DNA of 64,000 nt from Streptomyces sp. T12 (GCF_028736035.1 NZ_CP117866.1:2914001-2978000), one strand, 5' to 3'. Counted from the stretch's first letter, positions 17,291 to 25,884 are shown. Translations and numbers: made by a program. Notes: generated from the letters alone by a model not told the origin.

Positions 17291-17756
17291 GTGTCGACCA
17301 TGTTACCGGGCTGCGGGGTGCGGCCGTCGCCAGTACCGAGCCGGCGAGGATCAGGACGAACGCCGCCAGAACCCCCGCGGCCAGAGGCTCGTCCAGGAAC
17401 AGCGCCCCCGCCGCCACCGCGACCGCCGGATTGACGTACGTCACGCCCAGGGCGGCCAGGGCCGTCAGGACCTCGGCCGACGGCACCGCAGCGGGACGGG
17501 TCAGCAACGCCGCGGTCTCGGCCGGCCTGCCCGTGTGCATCTCTCCCGGTGTCAGTACGACGATGGAGCCCGGGCCTGGGCGGATACGGCCGCCTCGGTA
17601 GTTGATGACCTCGCTGCCGCCGACGCACACGCCAATCGTGAACTCGTCATGGGCGTGCGGGGCGTAGACGTGCCGGTCGAAGCGGGCGGTCAGTAGATCG
17701 AGCGGGGGACCTCCTCGGCCGAGCCTCGCCCTGGTCCACAGCGCCTGCTCACCCAT
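17202..17756 (-). pseudogene. Chimeric remnant: AraC-type cupin N-terminus fused to EamA transporter C-terminus
   Basis: One open frame joins two unrelated protein pieces. Residues about 1-75 look like the sugar-binding cupin of an AraC regulator (VYAPHAHDEFTIGVCVGG; RIRPGPGSIVVLTPGEMHTG). From about residue 90 the sequence is the last two helices of a DMT/EamA transporter (GVTYVNPAVAVAAGALFLDE; VLAAFVLILAGSVLATAAP). The AraC DNA-binding domain and about eight transporter helices are missing. The frame continues through the rnpB promoter and 89 nt into rnpB. The simplest reading is an internal deletion that joined two neighbouring same-strand genes; the product is unlikely to be functional. 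ATG 17756 follows GACGGGGG. Confidence 0.75.
17300..17305 (-). promoter_or_regulatory. Likely -10 element of rnpB
   Basis: TAACAT on the minus strand ends 9 nt before the inferred rnpB 5' end, an appropriate distance for a -10 box. No clear -35 hexamer stands out at 17-18 nt. The site lies inside the chimeric AraC/EamA remnant frame. Confidence 0.45.
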
Positions 17757-17800
17757 TTCGCGCCCCCGTCGGTCCCTCTGGCAGTGCAACACAGGGAGCC

Positions 17801-18376
17801 TCAGAGAAAGTCCGCCGCGTCCAGCTGGAAGGAGAAGGGCTTGGGCAGAGCGAGCGGTTTGCCGAAGGTGGCGGCGCGAAGCTCTTGGTAGTCACCCGAC
17901 TCCGGGTCGCTGAACAGCGTGGTCCACGAGGTCTCGCGGTCGACGAGCAGGTACAGCGGGATGCCGCCGCGGGCGTAGCAGCGGCGCTTGATCTCACGAT
18001 CGACCTGTGGCCTGCGGGACGTCACCTCCAGCACCATGGAGACTCCCTCACAGGGCATCCAGGGGTCAGCCCCTCGGAAGAGCCGCGGCTCCTCGGGGGC
18101 GAATGTGCCATCCGGAATCACGTGGTCCTGCGGGTGACCCTCCGCGTTCTTCAGCTTCAGGCCCTTGTTGCCGGAGAACTGCGTGTCAGTCGTGGATCCC
18201 CTGTGCATCTGGCCCACGATCCGGCTGATGCAATGCTCGTGGTGCCCGTCCGGCACCGGTGTCACGACGAGTTCCCCCTCGACGAGCTCCGCCCGGAGAC
18301 CCTCCGGGGTGTCGAGGTCGACAAACCAGTCCAGCAGGAGCTTCTGCGTGATCGGATCCTGTGCCATGGCGCCCAT
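17801..18376 (-). CDS. Uma2 family (DUF820) putative endonuclease
   Basis: A 191-residue Uma2/DUF820 protein of the PD-(D/E)xK nuclease superfamily. It shows ELVEGELVV near residue 35, DHVIPDGTF (catalytic Asp), SMVLEVTSRRPQVDREIKR (ExTS...K), and IPLYLLVDRE. These are highly amplified in Streptomyces and their role is not established. The ATG at 18376 is favoured because GAAGGGG lies 6 nt upstream; ATG 18367 is in frame. It is a single gene upstream of the AraC/EamA remnant. Confidence 0.85.
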   Translation of the reverse strand: MGAMAQDPITQKLLLDWFVDLDTPEGLRAELVEGELVVTPVPDGHHEHCISRIVGQMHRGSTTDTQFSGNKGLKLKNAEGHPQDHVIPDGTFAPEEPRLFRGADPWMPCEGVSMVLEVTSRRPQVDREIKRRCYARGGIPLYLLVDRETSWTTLFSDPESGDYQELRAATFGKPLALPKPFSFQLDAADFL

Positions 18377-18489
18377 GGAACGCCCCTTCAGCAACTCACC
18401 GGAACGGAATAGTGGCGGGTCACCTGTACGAGACTCCGCCGGAGGCGCCCGCTTGACCCTGCCGCAGCGTCAGCGTCTGTACTGATCCC

Positions 18490-19254
18490 ATGCGGATCGG
18501 AGAACTCGCCGCCGCCGTCGGCGTCACCACGCGGACCGTGCGGCACTACCACCATCAGGGGCTGCTGCCCGAGCCCGAGCGGCGCCCGAACGGATACCGG
18601 GACTACACCCTGCGCCATGCCGTCGCACTCGCGCGGATCCGGCGGCTGACCGAGCTGGGGCTGGGGCTCGCGGAGGTGCGGGACGTGTTGGCCGAGGATG
18701 CCGGGAAGGATCTTGTCGAGGTGCTCACCGAGCTCGATGAGGATCTGGCCCGGCAGGAGGACGCCATCCGAGAGCGGCGGACGCGGTTGCGGGCGTTGCT
18801 GGAGACGGAGGGCGCGCTGCCCGCCGAGGGGCCCGTGTCGCCTCAACTGGCCGCGCTGTTCCAGGACATGGCGCAGGTCGCCGCCGACTCGCCCATGGCC
18901 GCCAAGGACCGCGAAGTGCTCGCCCTGATCGAGACCACCGCCTCCCCGGAAGATCGGGAGCGGCTCATGGGGGTCATGGGCGGCGCGCTGGCCACGCCGT
19001 CCGGTGTGCAGCAGGCCCTCGCCGCCTACGCCCTGCTCGACGACCTGGCCGATGCCGAACCCGACGACCCGCGCGTCGACGAGGCCGCCCGTGCCCTGGC
19101 CGACTGCATCCCCCGCGATCTGCTTCCGGAGACGTGGGGCGGCATCGACCACGACGACAGCTTCCTGCGCGCCTTCTACGCCGACTTCGCCCCGGCCCAG
19201 GCGGAGGCCATCCGCCGTACCTTGCACCTCTTCATGGAAGGAGACGGGCCGTGA
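18490..19254 (+). CDS. MerR family transcriptional regulator
   Basis: A 254-residue MerR regulator. The N-terminal winged helix-turn-helix (MRIGELAAAVGVTTRTVRHY; then HHQGLLPEPERRPNGYRDY) is followed by a coiled coil (about 75-105, DEDLARQEDAIRERRTRLRA) and a C-terminal helical effector domain of about 140 residues without the Cys of metal-sensing members. The effector is unknown. Its stop overlaps the start of the next membrane protein gene (GTGA), so the two are co-translated. Confidence 0.85.
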   Translation: MRIGELAAAVGVTTRTVRHYHHQGLLPEPERRPNGYRDYTLRHAVALARIRRLTELGLGLAEVRDVLAEDAGKDLVEVLTELDEDLARQEDAIRERRTRLRALLETEGALPAEGPVSPQLAALFQDMAQVAADSPMAAKDREVLALIETTASPEDRERLMGVMGGALATPSGVQQALAAYALLDDLADAEPDDPRVDEAARALADCIPRDLLPETWGGIDHDDSFLRAFYADFAPAQAEAIRRTLHLFMEGDGP

Positions 19255-19877
19255 CGCGGACCGTGCTCGTCCTCGCCCGGCACGAGCTGCGGCTGTTCGC
19301 GAGCCTGGCGCTGTGGGTGGCCCGGCGTCGGCATGGGGTCGGCGAAGGCGTCGCTTTCGGGTATGCGCGCGGGCAGGGGCCGGTGATGTTCGGGTTCGCG
19401 TTCGTGTGCGTGGTCGAGTCGGTCACCATGGCTGTGCTGCTGCGGGACTATCCGGCCGCGCACCGGGGGGTGTTCATGCTGGACGTCTACACCATCGTGC
19501 TCGTCATCGGGATGCACGCGGCCTCCGTCGTACGACCGCATGTGCTCGACGCCGGCTCCCTGCGCATCCGGCGTGCCGCGCACGTCGATCTGCGCATACC
19601 GCTGGAGAAGGTCGAAAGCGTGCGGCGCGAGTTGCGCACCACCCATGAGCGGGCCGAGGGTGAGCTTGACGTCGTCATCGGGGCGCAGACGTCCGTCACG
19701 CTCGAACTCGCCGAACCCGTCGCCCACTTCACCTTCCTCGGCCGTCGACGGGACGTCCGCCTCGTCCGCTTCCACGCCGACGACGCCGACAGCCTCGTAC
19801 GAGAGCTCCACGCCGTCAGGCAGACACGAACCGCACCTTCGGCACTCCCGTCGCCACTGCCGGATCAGCCTGGGTGA
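19251..19877 (+). CDS. Membrane protein coupled to MerR regulator
   Basis: A 208-residue protein with two clear hydrophobic segments (VMFGFAFVCVVESVTMAVLL; VFMLDVYTIVLVIGMHAASV) in the first 100 residues, followed by a soluble beta-rich C-terminal domain (LRIRRAAHVDLRIPLEKVES; TSVTLELAEPV). The second half resembles PH-like domains seen after membrane helices, but I would not name it. GTG 19251 follows AAGGAG. The 3' 62 nt overlap the convergent RNB gene. Confidence 0.7.
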   Translation: MTRTVLVLARHELRLFASLALWVARRRHGVGEGVAFGYARGQGPVMFGFAFVCVVESVTMAVLLRDYPAAHRGVFMLDVYTIVLVIGMHAASVVRPHVLDAGSLRIRRAAHVDLRIPLEKVESVRRELRTTHERAEGELDVVIGAQTSVTLELAEPVAHFTFLGRRRDVRLVRFHADDADSLVRELHAVRQTRTAPSALPSPLPDQPG

Positions 19878-21276
19878 GGCGGACCGGGAGCCGCTCCCCC
19901 AGCGGCAGCGGGGACGAGCCTGTGCCGTCGATCCTGCCGATGACCGCCGGCGACTCCAACTGCACAACCCCGACGGCGGGTTGGCGCTCGTCCACGTCCA
20001 CCACCCAGCCGTCGAACACCTCCCCCACCCGGCCCTTCAGCAGCGCCGCCTCGACGATGTCCACGCACTCCCGCTCCACCCTGCCCGCGCGCCGGGTGCC
20101 CTCGGCCATCCTGGCGGGCAGCTCGTCGAGGGCGGCCACCACCCAGTCGGGCACCGGCTGACCGGCGGCGGCAGCGAGGCAGATCTCGGCGGCGTACCGG
20201 TCGGTGAGGCGGCGCAGTGGGGCCGTGCAGTGGGTGTAGGGGGCGGCCACCGCGGAGTGAGTGGTGATGGCGGGCAGGTTCCCGTCCCGGAAGACGGTGT
20301 ATCCGGCGCCGCGCAACAGGGTCGTGCACTCCTGGAGGAAGGCCGCGTGGGGTGGGCGGTGCGGGTCGAGGGAGCGGACGAGTTCGGCGTACGAGACGTG
20401 GTGCGGCCAGTCGATGTGCAGGGCGTGTGCGGTACGGCGCAGGCGGCCGACCGCGCCGTCGGGGGCGGCGGGGAGGGTGCGCAGGATGCCCGTGCCGCCG
20501 GCCAGCATCAGGTCGGCGGCGGCCATTCCGGTCAGCAGGGAGATCTGGGCGTTCCAGCCGTCGGCGGGGTGCGGGGCGCGGTAGGCGAGCTCGTAGGTGT
20601 GGTCGTGGTCGCGCTCGATGATCTCCTGCTCGGGCACGTTGAGCGAGATCCCGCCCCGCTCCACCTCCAGCCGCTCCCGCAGCTCCCCGATCTCCTTCAG
20701 CAGCGCCAGCGGCTCCTCGGCGGTTCCCGTGTCGATCTGCTTCTGTACGCCGTCGTAGTCGAGCTTGGCCCGGCTGCGGACCAGGGCGCGGCGGGCGTCG
20801 ACGGCGAGCGTACGGCCCTGCGCGTCGAGGTCGATCGTCCACAGGACGGCCGGTCGGACCTGGTCCGGGAGCAGGCTTGCCGCGCCCTCGCCGAGCAGGG
20901 TCGGGTGCAGGGGGACCTTCTCGTCGGGGAAGTAGAGGGTCGTCACCCGGCGGTGGGTCTCCCGGTCCAGTGCGCCCGACGGTACGACGAAGGCGGCGAC
21001 GTCGGCGATGGCGTACCGGACGCGGTAGCCGGTGTCCTGCCGGGACAGGTGCATCGCCTGGTCGAGGTCGGTGGACGTGGGCGGGTCGATGGTGAAGAAG
21101 GGGACGTCGGTGGCGTCGTACGGCGGGAGGGCGGGGGCCTTCGCGGCCCGCTCGGCCTCCGCCAGCACCTCGGGCGGGAAGCTCCCGGAGACGCCGAGTT
21201 CTGCGCGCAGCGCGGTGAGGGCGGCCCGGAGGGGGGTCTCGGGGGCGCCGGTCACTCGGATGTGGCGGCGGGGCAT
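19816..21276 (-). CDS. RNB-domain ribonuclease (RNase II/R family)
   Basis: A 486-residue exoribonuclease-like protein centred on an RNB domain. FFTIDPPTSTDLDQAMHLSR supplies the catalytic Asp cluster (about residues 55-70) and YAIADVAAFV follows. The later THSAVAAPYTHCTAPLRRLT and DRYAAE form the conserved RNA-binding/catalytic part. It lacks clear cold-shock and S1 domains, so it is the short actinobacterial type rather than full-length RNase R. ATG 21276 has no strong ribosome site. Its C-terminal codons overlap the opposing gene by 62 bp. Confidence 0.87.
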   Translation of the reverse strand: MPRRHIRVTGAPETPLRAALTALRAELGVSGSFPPEVLAEAERAAKAPALPPYDATDVPFFTIDPPTSTDLDQAMHLSRQDTGYRVRYAIADVAAFVVPSGALDRETHRRVTTLYFPDEKVPLHPTLLGEGAASLLPDQVRPAVLWTIDLDAQGRTLAVDARRALVRSRAKLDYDGVQKQIDTGTAEEPLALLKEIGELRERLEVERGGISLNVPEQEIIERDHDHTYELAYRAPHPADGWNAQISLLTGMAAADLMLAGGTGILRTLPAAPDGAVGRLRRTAHALHIDWPHHVSYAELVRSLDPHRPPHAAFLQECTTLLRGAGYTVFRDGNLPAITTHSAVAAPYTHCTAPLRRLTDRYAAEICLAAAAGQPVPDWVVAALDELPARMAEGTRRAGRVERECVDIVEAALLKGRVGEVFDGWVVDVDERQPAVGVVQLESPAVIGRIDGTGSSPLPLGERLPVRLTQADPAVATGVPKVRFVSA

Positions 21277-21349
21277 GAGTCGAGCGTAGGGCGAGGGTCG
21301 CCGGGTGGCACGCCGTACCCTGTGGCGGAGTTCGAGTGAAGGAGTACGT

Positions 21350-22132
21350 GTGCTTGTCCTGCTGCCGCCTTCCGAAGGCAAGGCCTCGTCCGGTCGGGGT
21401 GCGCCGCTGAAGCTGGAGTCGTTGTCCTTGCCGGGGCTGAGCGAGGCCCGGGAAGCCGTGCTGAGCGAGCTGGTCGATCTGTGCAGCGCCGACGAGGACA
21501 AGGCGCGGGACGTGCTCGGGCTGAGCGAGGGGCTGCGCGGCGAGGTCGCGAAGAACACCGAGCTGCGGACCGCAGGGGCGCGGCCGGCCGGGGAGATCTA
21601 CACCGGCGTGCTGTACGACGCCCTCGACCTGGCGTCGCTGGACGCGGCGGCGAAGAAGCGGGCGGCTCGGTCGCTGCTCGTCTTCTCGGGCCTGTGGGGT
21701 GCGGTGCACGTCAACGACCGCATCCCCTCCTACCGCTGCTCGATGGGCGTGAAGCTGCCCGCCCTCGGCGCGCTCGGCGCGTACTGGCGGGCGCCGATGG
21801 CGGACGTGCTGCCCGAGGCGGCCGGGGACGGGCTGGTGCTGGATCTGCGGTCGTCGGCGTACGCGGCGGCGTGGAAGCCGAAGGGCGAGGTGGCCGGGCG
21901 GACGGCGAGCGTGCGGGTGCTGCACGCGCCGACGCGGAAGGTCGTCAGCCACTTCAACAAGGCGACCAAGGGGCGGATCGTACGGAGTCTGCTGACCGCG
22001 GGGGCGGCTCCCGGTGGGCCGTCCGAGCTGGTCGAGGCGCTGCGGGACCTCGGGTACGAGGTGGAGGTGGAGGCGCCGGCCAAGGCCGGGAAGGCGTGGA
22101 CGCTGGATGTGCTGGTGTCGGAGGTCCACTGA
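21350..22132 (+). CDS. yaaA: YaaA family peroxide stress protein
   Basis: A 260-residue YaaA/DUF328 protein. The start LVLLPPSEGK, the central FSGLWGAVHVNDRIPSYR and the C-terminal SHFNKATKGRIVRSLL are family hallmarks. In E. coli YaaA limits intracellular iron under H2O2 stress and binds DNA; a role in oxidative damage control is inferred here. The GTG at 21350 has AAGGAG 5 nt upstream and removes an improbable 15-residue extension. It is divergent from the RNB gene (73-bp gap). Confidence 0.9.
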   Translation: MLVLLPPSEGKASSGRGAPLKLESLSLPGLSEAREAVLSELVDLCSADEDKARDVLGLSEGLRGEVAKNTELRTAGARPAGEIYTGVLYDALDLASLDAAAKKRAARSLLVFSGLWGAVHVNDRIPSYRCSMGVKLPALGALGAYWRAPMADVLPEAAGDGLVLDLRSSAYAAAWKPKGEVAGRTASVRVLHAPTRKVVSHFNKATKGRIVRSLLTAGAAPGGPSELVEALRDLGYEVEVEAPAKAGKAWTLDVLVSEVH

Positions 22133-22152
22133 CACCCATCCAGCTAGCCATT

Positions 22153-22184
22153 GCAGCATGCGCAACGAGCTTTGCGCATGCTGC
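22153..22184. promoter_or_regulatory. Perfect 13-bp inverted repeat upstream of eda
   Basis: GCAGCATGCGCAA at 22153-22165 and TTGCGCATGCTGC at 22172-22184 are perfect inverted copies separated by 6 bp. The repeat lies between the yaaA stop and the aldolase start, ending 22 bp before the ATG. It could terminate yaaA, but its symmetric, AT-containing half-sites and position also fit an operator for eda. Confidence 0.5.
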
Positions 22185-22206
22185 TTGCCATGGGCAGGAT
22201 GAGGCC

Positions 22207-22839
22207 ATGACCTCAGTCCTGGATCTCGCGCCTGTCGTGCCCGTTGTCGTGGTCGACGATCCCTCCGACGCCGTACCGCTGGCCCGGGCACTGGTCGCGG
22301 GTGGGCTGCCCGCGATCGAGGTGACATTGCGGACGCCGGCCGCGCTGGAGGCGATCCGGGCGATCGCGGACGCGGTGCCGGACGCGGTGGTCGGGGCCGG
22401 GACGCTGATCACGCCGGAGCAGGTGACGGAGGCGGTCACGGCGGGGGCGCGTTTTCTGGTCAGCCCGGGCTGGACGGACGTACTGCTGGACGCCATGCGT
22501 GGGTCCGGGGTGCCGTATCTGCCGGGGGTGTCGACCACGTCCGAGGTGGTGGCGCTGCTGGAGCGCGGGGTGCGGGAGATGAAGTTCTTCCCGGCCGAGG
22601 CGGCGGGCGGTACGGCGTATCTCAGGTCGTTGTACGGGCCGTTGCCGCAGGCCCGGTTCTGTCCGACGGGCGGGATCGGTCCGGCGTCGGCCCCCGGCTA
22701 TCTCGCCCTGCCCAACGTCGGGTGCGTGGGCGCGAGTTGGATGCTTCCGGCGGACGCGGTGGCGGCGCGGGACTGGGGGCGGGTCGAGGCGCTGGCTCGG
22801 GAGGCGGCCGCGCTCGAGGGTTCAGGGACGCAGGTGTGA
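22207..22839 (+). CDS. eda: 2-dehydro-3-deoxy-phosphogluconate (KDPG) aldolase
   Basis: A 210-residue class I aldolase of the KDPG/KHG family that cleaves 2-keto-3-deoxy-6-phosphogluconate to pyruvate and glyceraldehyde 3-phosphate. It has PAIEVTLRTPAALEAI with the catalytic Glu, VGAGTLITPEQ, FLVSPGW, and MKFFPAEAAGG with the Schiff-base Lys, then ARFCPTGGI for phosphate binding. Length is normal. The 3' end overlaps the convergent RNase H gene by 18 bp. The Entner-Doudoroff dehydratase is not in the window, so the aldolase may serve sugar-acid catabolism. Confidence 0.92.
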   Translation: MTSVLDLAPVVPVVVVDDPSDAVPLARALVAGGLPAIEVTLRTPAALEAIRAIADAVPDAVVGAGTLITPEQVTEAVTAGARFLVSPGWTDVLLDAMRGSGVPYLPGVSTTSEVVALLERGVREMKFFPAEAAGGTAYLRSLYGPLPQARFCPTGGIGPASAPGYLALPNVGCVGASWMLPADAVAARDWGRVEALAREAAALEGSGTQV

Positions 22840-24060
22840 CGTGTCGTTGAAGAGCCGTACGCTCGCGTTGCCGTCGGCGTAGTACGCCACCGCCGAGAGG
22901 GAGGCCGCCGAGAGTTCCATGCGGAACAGGGACTCGGGCGGGGCGCCCAGAGCGAGGCGTACGAACGTCTTGATCGGGGTGACGTGCGTGACGAGGAGGA
23001 CCGTGCGGCCCGTGTACGCCGCGATCAGCTTGTCGCGGGTGGCGGCGATGCGGGTGGCGGTCGCCGCGAAGCTCTCGCCGTCGCCGGTGGGGCGGGCCTC
23101 CGGGTCGGCCAGCCAGGCGGTGAGGTCGTCCGGGTAGCGCTCGCGGACCTCGCCGAAGGTGAGCCCCTCCCAGGCGCCGAAGTCGGTCTCGCGCAGGCCG
23201 TCGTCGACGCTCACGTCGAGGCCGAGGCGGGCGGCGACGATGCCGGCTGTCTCCCGGGTACGGGCGAGCGGCGACGCCACGACGGCCTGGATGGTGCCGC
23301 GCCGGGCGAGGGCGGCGCCTACGCGCTCGGCCTGCTCCCGGCCGACGTCGGAGAGGGACGGGTCTGTACCGCCACTGCCCGAGAACCGCTTCTGGGGGGT
23401 GAGGGGGGTCTCGCCGTGCCGGAGCAGGACGAAGGTGGCGGGCGCCCCCATGTCGGCGGGAGCCCAGCCGGAGGCGGCCGTGGCCACGGTGCGCGCGGCC
23501 CTGACATCGGCCTCGGCCTGGGCGGGAGCGGCGGCGTCTCCCGGCGGCCCGGACGGCTCAGGCTCAGCCCTCGCGACGCTCGCGGCCCTGGCCGCCCTTG
23601 CATCAGCCGCCTCCAGCTCCGCCCTGGAAGCCGCCGCCGACCACTGCTCCCCCCGCTTCCCGGCATCCATCGCCTCGTTGGCCAGCCGGTCCGCGTGCTT
23701 GTTCTGCTCCCTGGGGATCCACTCGTACGTCACCTGAGGAGCCGCGAAGACCCGTGCCGCCTCCGCCGCCAGCGGCTTCATGTCGGGGTGCTTGATCTTC
23801 CAGCGGCCCGACATCTGCTCGATGACCAGCTTGGAGTCCATGCGGACGTGGACCGTGGCCGTCGGGTCCAGCTGGTGCGCGGCGCGCAGGCCGGCGACCA
23901 GGCCCCGGTACTCGGCGACGTTGTTCGTGGCGATGCCGATGTACTCGGCGGCCTCGGCCAGCGTCTGCCCCGTGGCCGCGTCGACGACCACGGCACCGTA
24001 GCCCGCGGGCCCCGGGTTGCCCCGTGAACCGCCGTCGGCCTCGACAATGAACTCCCGCAC
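22822..24060 (-). CDS. Bifunctional RNase HI / histidine phosphatase
   Basis: A 412-residue fusion. Residues 1-130 form a type I RNase H: EADGGSRGNPGPAGYG, then NNVAEYRGL, MDSKLV and HADRLANEAMD supply the acidic DEDD-type active site that cuts RNA in RNA-DNA hybrids. After an Ala-rich linker (about 135-205), residues 210-412 are a histidine phosphatase (LLRHGETPLT with catalytic His; LVTHVTPIK with the second His). Mycobacterial homologues (Rv2228c type) combine RNase H with alpha-ribazole phosphatase activity, so a link to cobalamin synthesis is possible. Start is GTG 24060. Confidence 0.93.
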   Translation of the reverse strand: MREFIVEADGGSRGNPGPAGYGAVVVDAATGQTLAEAAEYIGIATNNVAEYRGLVAGLRAAHQLDPTATVHVRMDSKLVIEQMSGRWKIKHPDMKPLAAEAARVFAAPQVTYEWIPREQNKHADRLANEAMDAGKRGEQWSAAASRAELEAADARAARAASVARAEPEPSGPPGDAAAPAQAEADVRAARTVATAASGWAPADMGAPATFVLLRHGETPLTPQKRFSGSGGTDPSLSDVGREQAERVGAALARRGTIQAVVASPLARTRETAGIVAARLGLDVSVDDGLRETDFGAWEGLTFGEVRERYPDDLTAWLADPEARPTGDGESFAATATRIAATRDKLIAAYTGRTVLLVTHVTPIKTFVRLALGAPPESLFRMELSAASLSAVAYYADGNASVRLFNDTSHLRP

Positions 24061-24125
24061 GACCAGAACCCCTCAGACCCTCAGACCTTCAGACCCTCGA
24101 CCCAAGCCCCTCAGTACCAGGCGTC

Positions 24126-24869
24126 CTACAGACCCGACTCGGCCGTACGCACCAGAATCCGGCGGCAGTTCTCGCACCGCACCACCGTGTTCGGAGCCGC
24201 TGCGCGGATCTCGCTCAGCTCGGTGATGGCGAGCTCCTGGCGGCAGCCCTGGCAGGTGCGCTGGTACAGCCTGGCCGCGCCGACGCCGCCCTGCTGCTGG
24301 CGCAGCTTGTCGTAGAGCCCCAGCAGGTCGGCCGGGACGGCGCCCGCGATGACCTCGCGCTCCTTCGTCACCGCCGCCACCTCGCCGTCGATCTCCTCGA
24401 ACGCGGCATCCCGGCGGGCGGTCGCGTCGTCGACCTTCCCCTGGACGGCACCGACCCGCTCGGTCAGCTCGGCGACCCGCTCCTGCGCGGATTCGCGGCG
24501 CTCCATGACCTCCAGGACGATGTCCTCCAGGTCGCCCTGCCGCTTGGCGAGGGAGGCGATCTCGTGCTGGAGGTTCTCCAGGTCCTTGGGGGAGGTGATG
24601 GCTCCGGAGTCCAGGCGCTGCTGGTCGCGGGCGGCGCGCTGGCGCACCTGGTCCACGTCCTGCTCGGCCTTGGTCTGCTCGCGGGCGCAGTCGCTCTCCT
24701 CGGTCTGCGCGGCCACGAGCAGGTCACGCAGCTGCGTGTGGTCCTTGGTCAGCGTCTCGATCTCGGCGTGCTCCGGCAGCGACTTCCGCTTGTGCGCGAG
24801 CTGCTGAAGGCGGACGTCGAGGGCCTGGACGTCGAGGAGGCGGATCTGGTCGGCGGGCTCGGCGTTCAG
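24126..24869 (-). CDS. C4-type zinc-ribbon coiled-coil protein (DUF164)
   Basis: A protein of about 247 residues with long N-terminal coiled-coil helices (about 15-175, Glu/Lys/Arg/Gln-rich) and a C-terminal zinc ribbon (RTCQGCRQELA and VRCENCRRIL, two CxxC). The family is usually encoded beside Nif3, as here; its role is unclear, possibly nucleic-acid binding. No ATG/GTG/TTG start is placed well. A CTG at 24869 overlaps the nif3 stop (CTGA) and has GGAG 7 nt upstream, so it is the likely start, translationally coupled to nif3. Confidence 0.88.
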   Translation of the reverse strand: MNAEPADQIRLLDVQALDVRLQQLAHKRKSLPEHAEIETLTKDHTQLRDLLVAAQTEESDCAREQTKAEQDVDQVRQRAARDQQRLDSGAITSPKDLENLQHEIASLAKRQGDLEDIVLEVMERRESAQERVAELTERVGAVQGKVDDATARRDAAFEEIDGEVAAVTKEREVIAGAVPADLLGLYDKLRQQQGGVGAARLYQRTCQGCRQELAITELSEIRAAAPNTVVRCENCRRILVRTAESGL

Positions 24870-25720
24870 TTGGGGGCTCCAGATGTGTCCGTGGTGGTGG
24901 ACGCCGCGTGGGCGGTCCAGGGGTCGGTGACCGTCTTCGAGACGTGGACGCGCAGGTCCCATCCGTTGCGGTCGGAGATCTCGTCGAGCTGGGCGGCGGC
25001 CAGCTCGCACCAGGGCCACTCGGTGGCCCAGTGCGCCGCGTCGAGCAGCGCGAGAGGACTGTGCGCCACGGCCTCGGACGCCGGGTGGTGGCGGAGGTCC
25101 GCGGTGAGGAAGGCATCCACGCCGGCGGCGCGTACCTGGTCGAAGAGGCTGTCGCCGGAGCCGCCGCTGACGGCGATGGTGCGGACCGTGGCCTCCGGGT
25201 CGCCGGCGACGCGGATGCCCTGCGCGGTGGCGGGCAGGCGCTCGGCGGCGCGGGCGGCGAGTTCGCGGACGGTGAGGGGGTGGTCGAGCTCGCAGACGCG
25301 GCCCAGGCCCCGACGGCCCTCCGGATCGGTCGCGTCGGGCACCAGCGGTCGGACGACTCGCAGGTCCAGCGCGCCGGCCAGCGCGTCGCTGACTCCCGGG
25401 TCGGCCGTGTCCGCGTTGGTGTGCGCGACGTGCAGCGCGATGTCGTTCTTGATCAGCGTGTGGACGACCCGGCCCTTGAAGGTGGAGGCGGCGACCGTCG
25501 TCGTACCGCGAAGGTAGAGCGGGTGGTGGGTGACCAGCAGGTCGGCGCCCAGCTTCATCGCCTCGTCCACGATCTCCTGGACCGGGTCGACGGCGAACAG
25601 GACCCGCGAGACCTCCTGGTCGGGGTCGCCCACGACGGTGCCGACCGCGTCCCAGGACTCGGCCCGCTCGGCGGGCCACAGGGTCTCCAGCGCGGCGATG
25701 ACTTCAGACAGACGGGGCAC
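24866..25720 (-). CDS. Nif3-like dinuclear metal-centre hexameric protein
   Basis: A 284-residue DUF34/Nif3 protein, a toroidal hexamer with a dimetal site. Ligands visible include LLVTHHPLYL (His-His), VAHTNADTA, and a C-terminal LDAAHWATEW. It is annotated in some genomes as GTP cyclohydrolase I type 2, but the true function is unproven. GTG 25720 opens the conserved PRLSEVIAALETLWP start; the upstream 30 residues of the frame look unrelated. It is first of a two-gene operon with the zinc-ribbon gene. Confidence 0.88.
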   Translation of the reverse strand: MPRLSEVIAALETLWPAERAESWDAVGTVVGDPDQEVSRVLFAVDPVQEIVDEAMKLGADLLVTHHPLYLRGTTTVAASTFKGRVVHTLIKNDIALHVAHTNADTADPGVSDALAGALDLRVVRPLVPDATDPEGRRGLGRVCELDHPLTVRELAARAAERLPATAQGIRVAGDPEATVRTIAVSGGSGDSLFDQVRAAGVDAFLTADLRHHPASEAVAHSPLALLDAAHWATEWPWCELAAAQLDEISDRNGWDLRVHVSKTVTDPWTAHAASTTTDTSGAPN

Positions 25721-25884
25721 GAGGGCAAGGCTACCTGGCTGTTCCGTACGGCTGTACCGGTGCCGGAGCCGGTGGATACCCCTCCCCCGGACACCTCGGG
25801 TGGAGAGCACCGGCCGCGCTCGGCCGCCCCGACCCCGCCCAGCACAATCTCCCCCGTTTCCTCAGGCGAATCGTTCCTCGGCCA

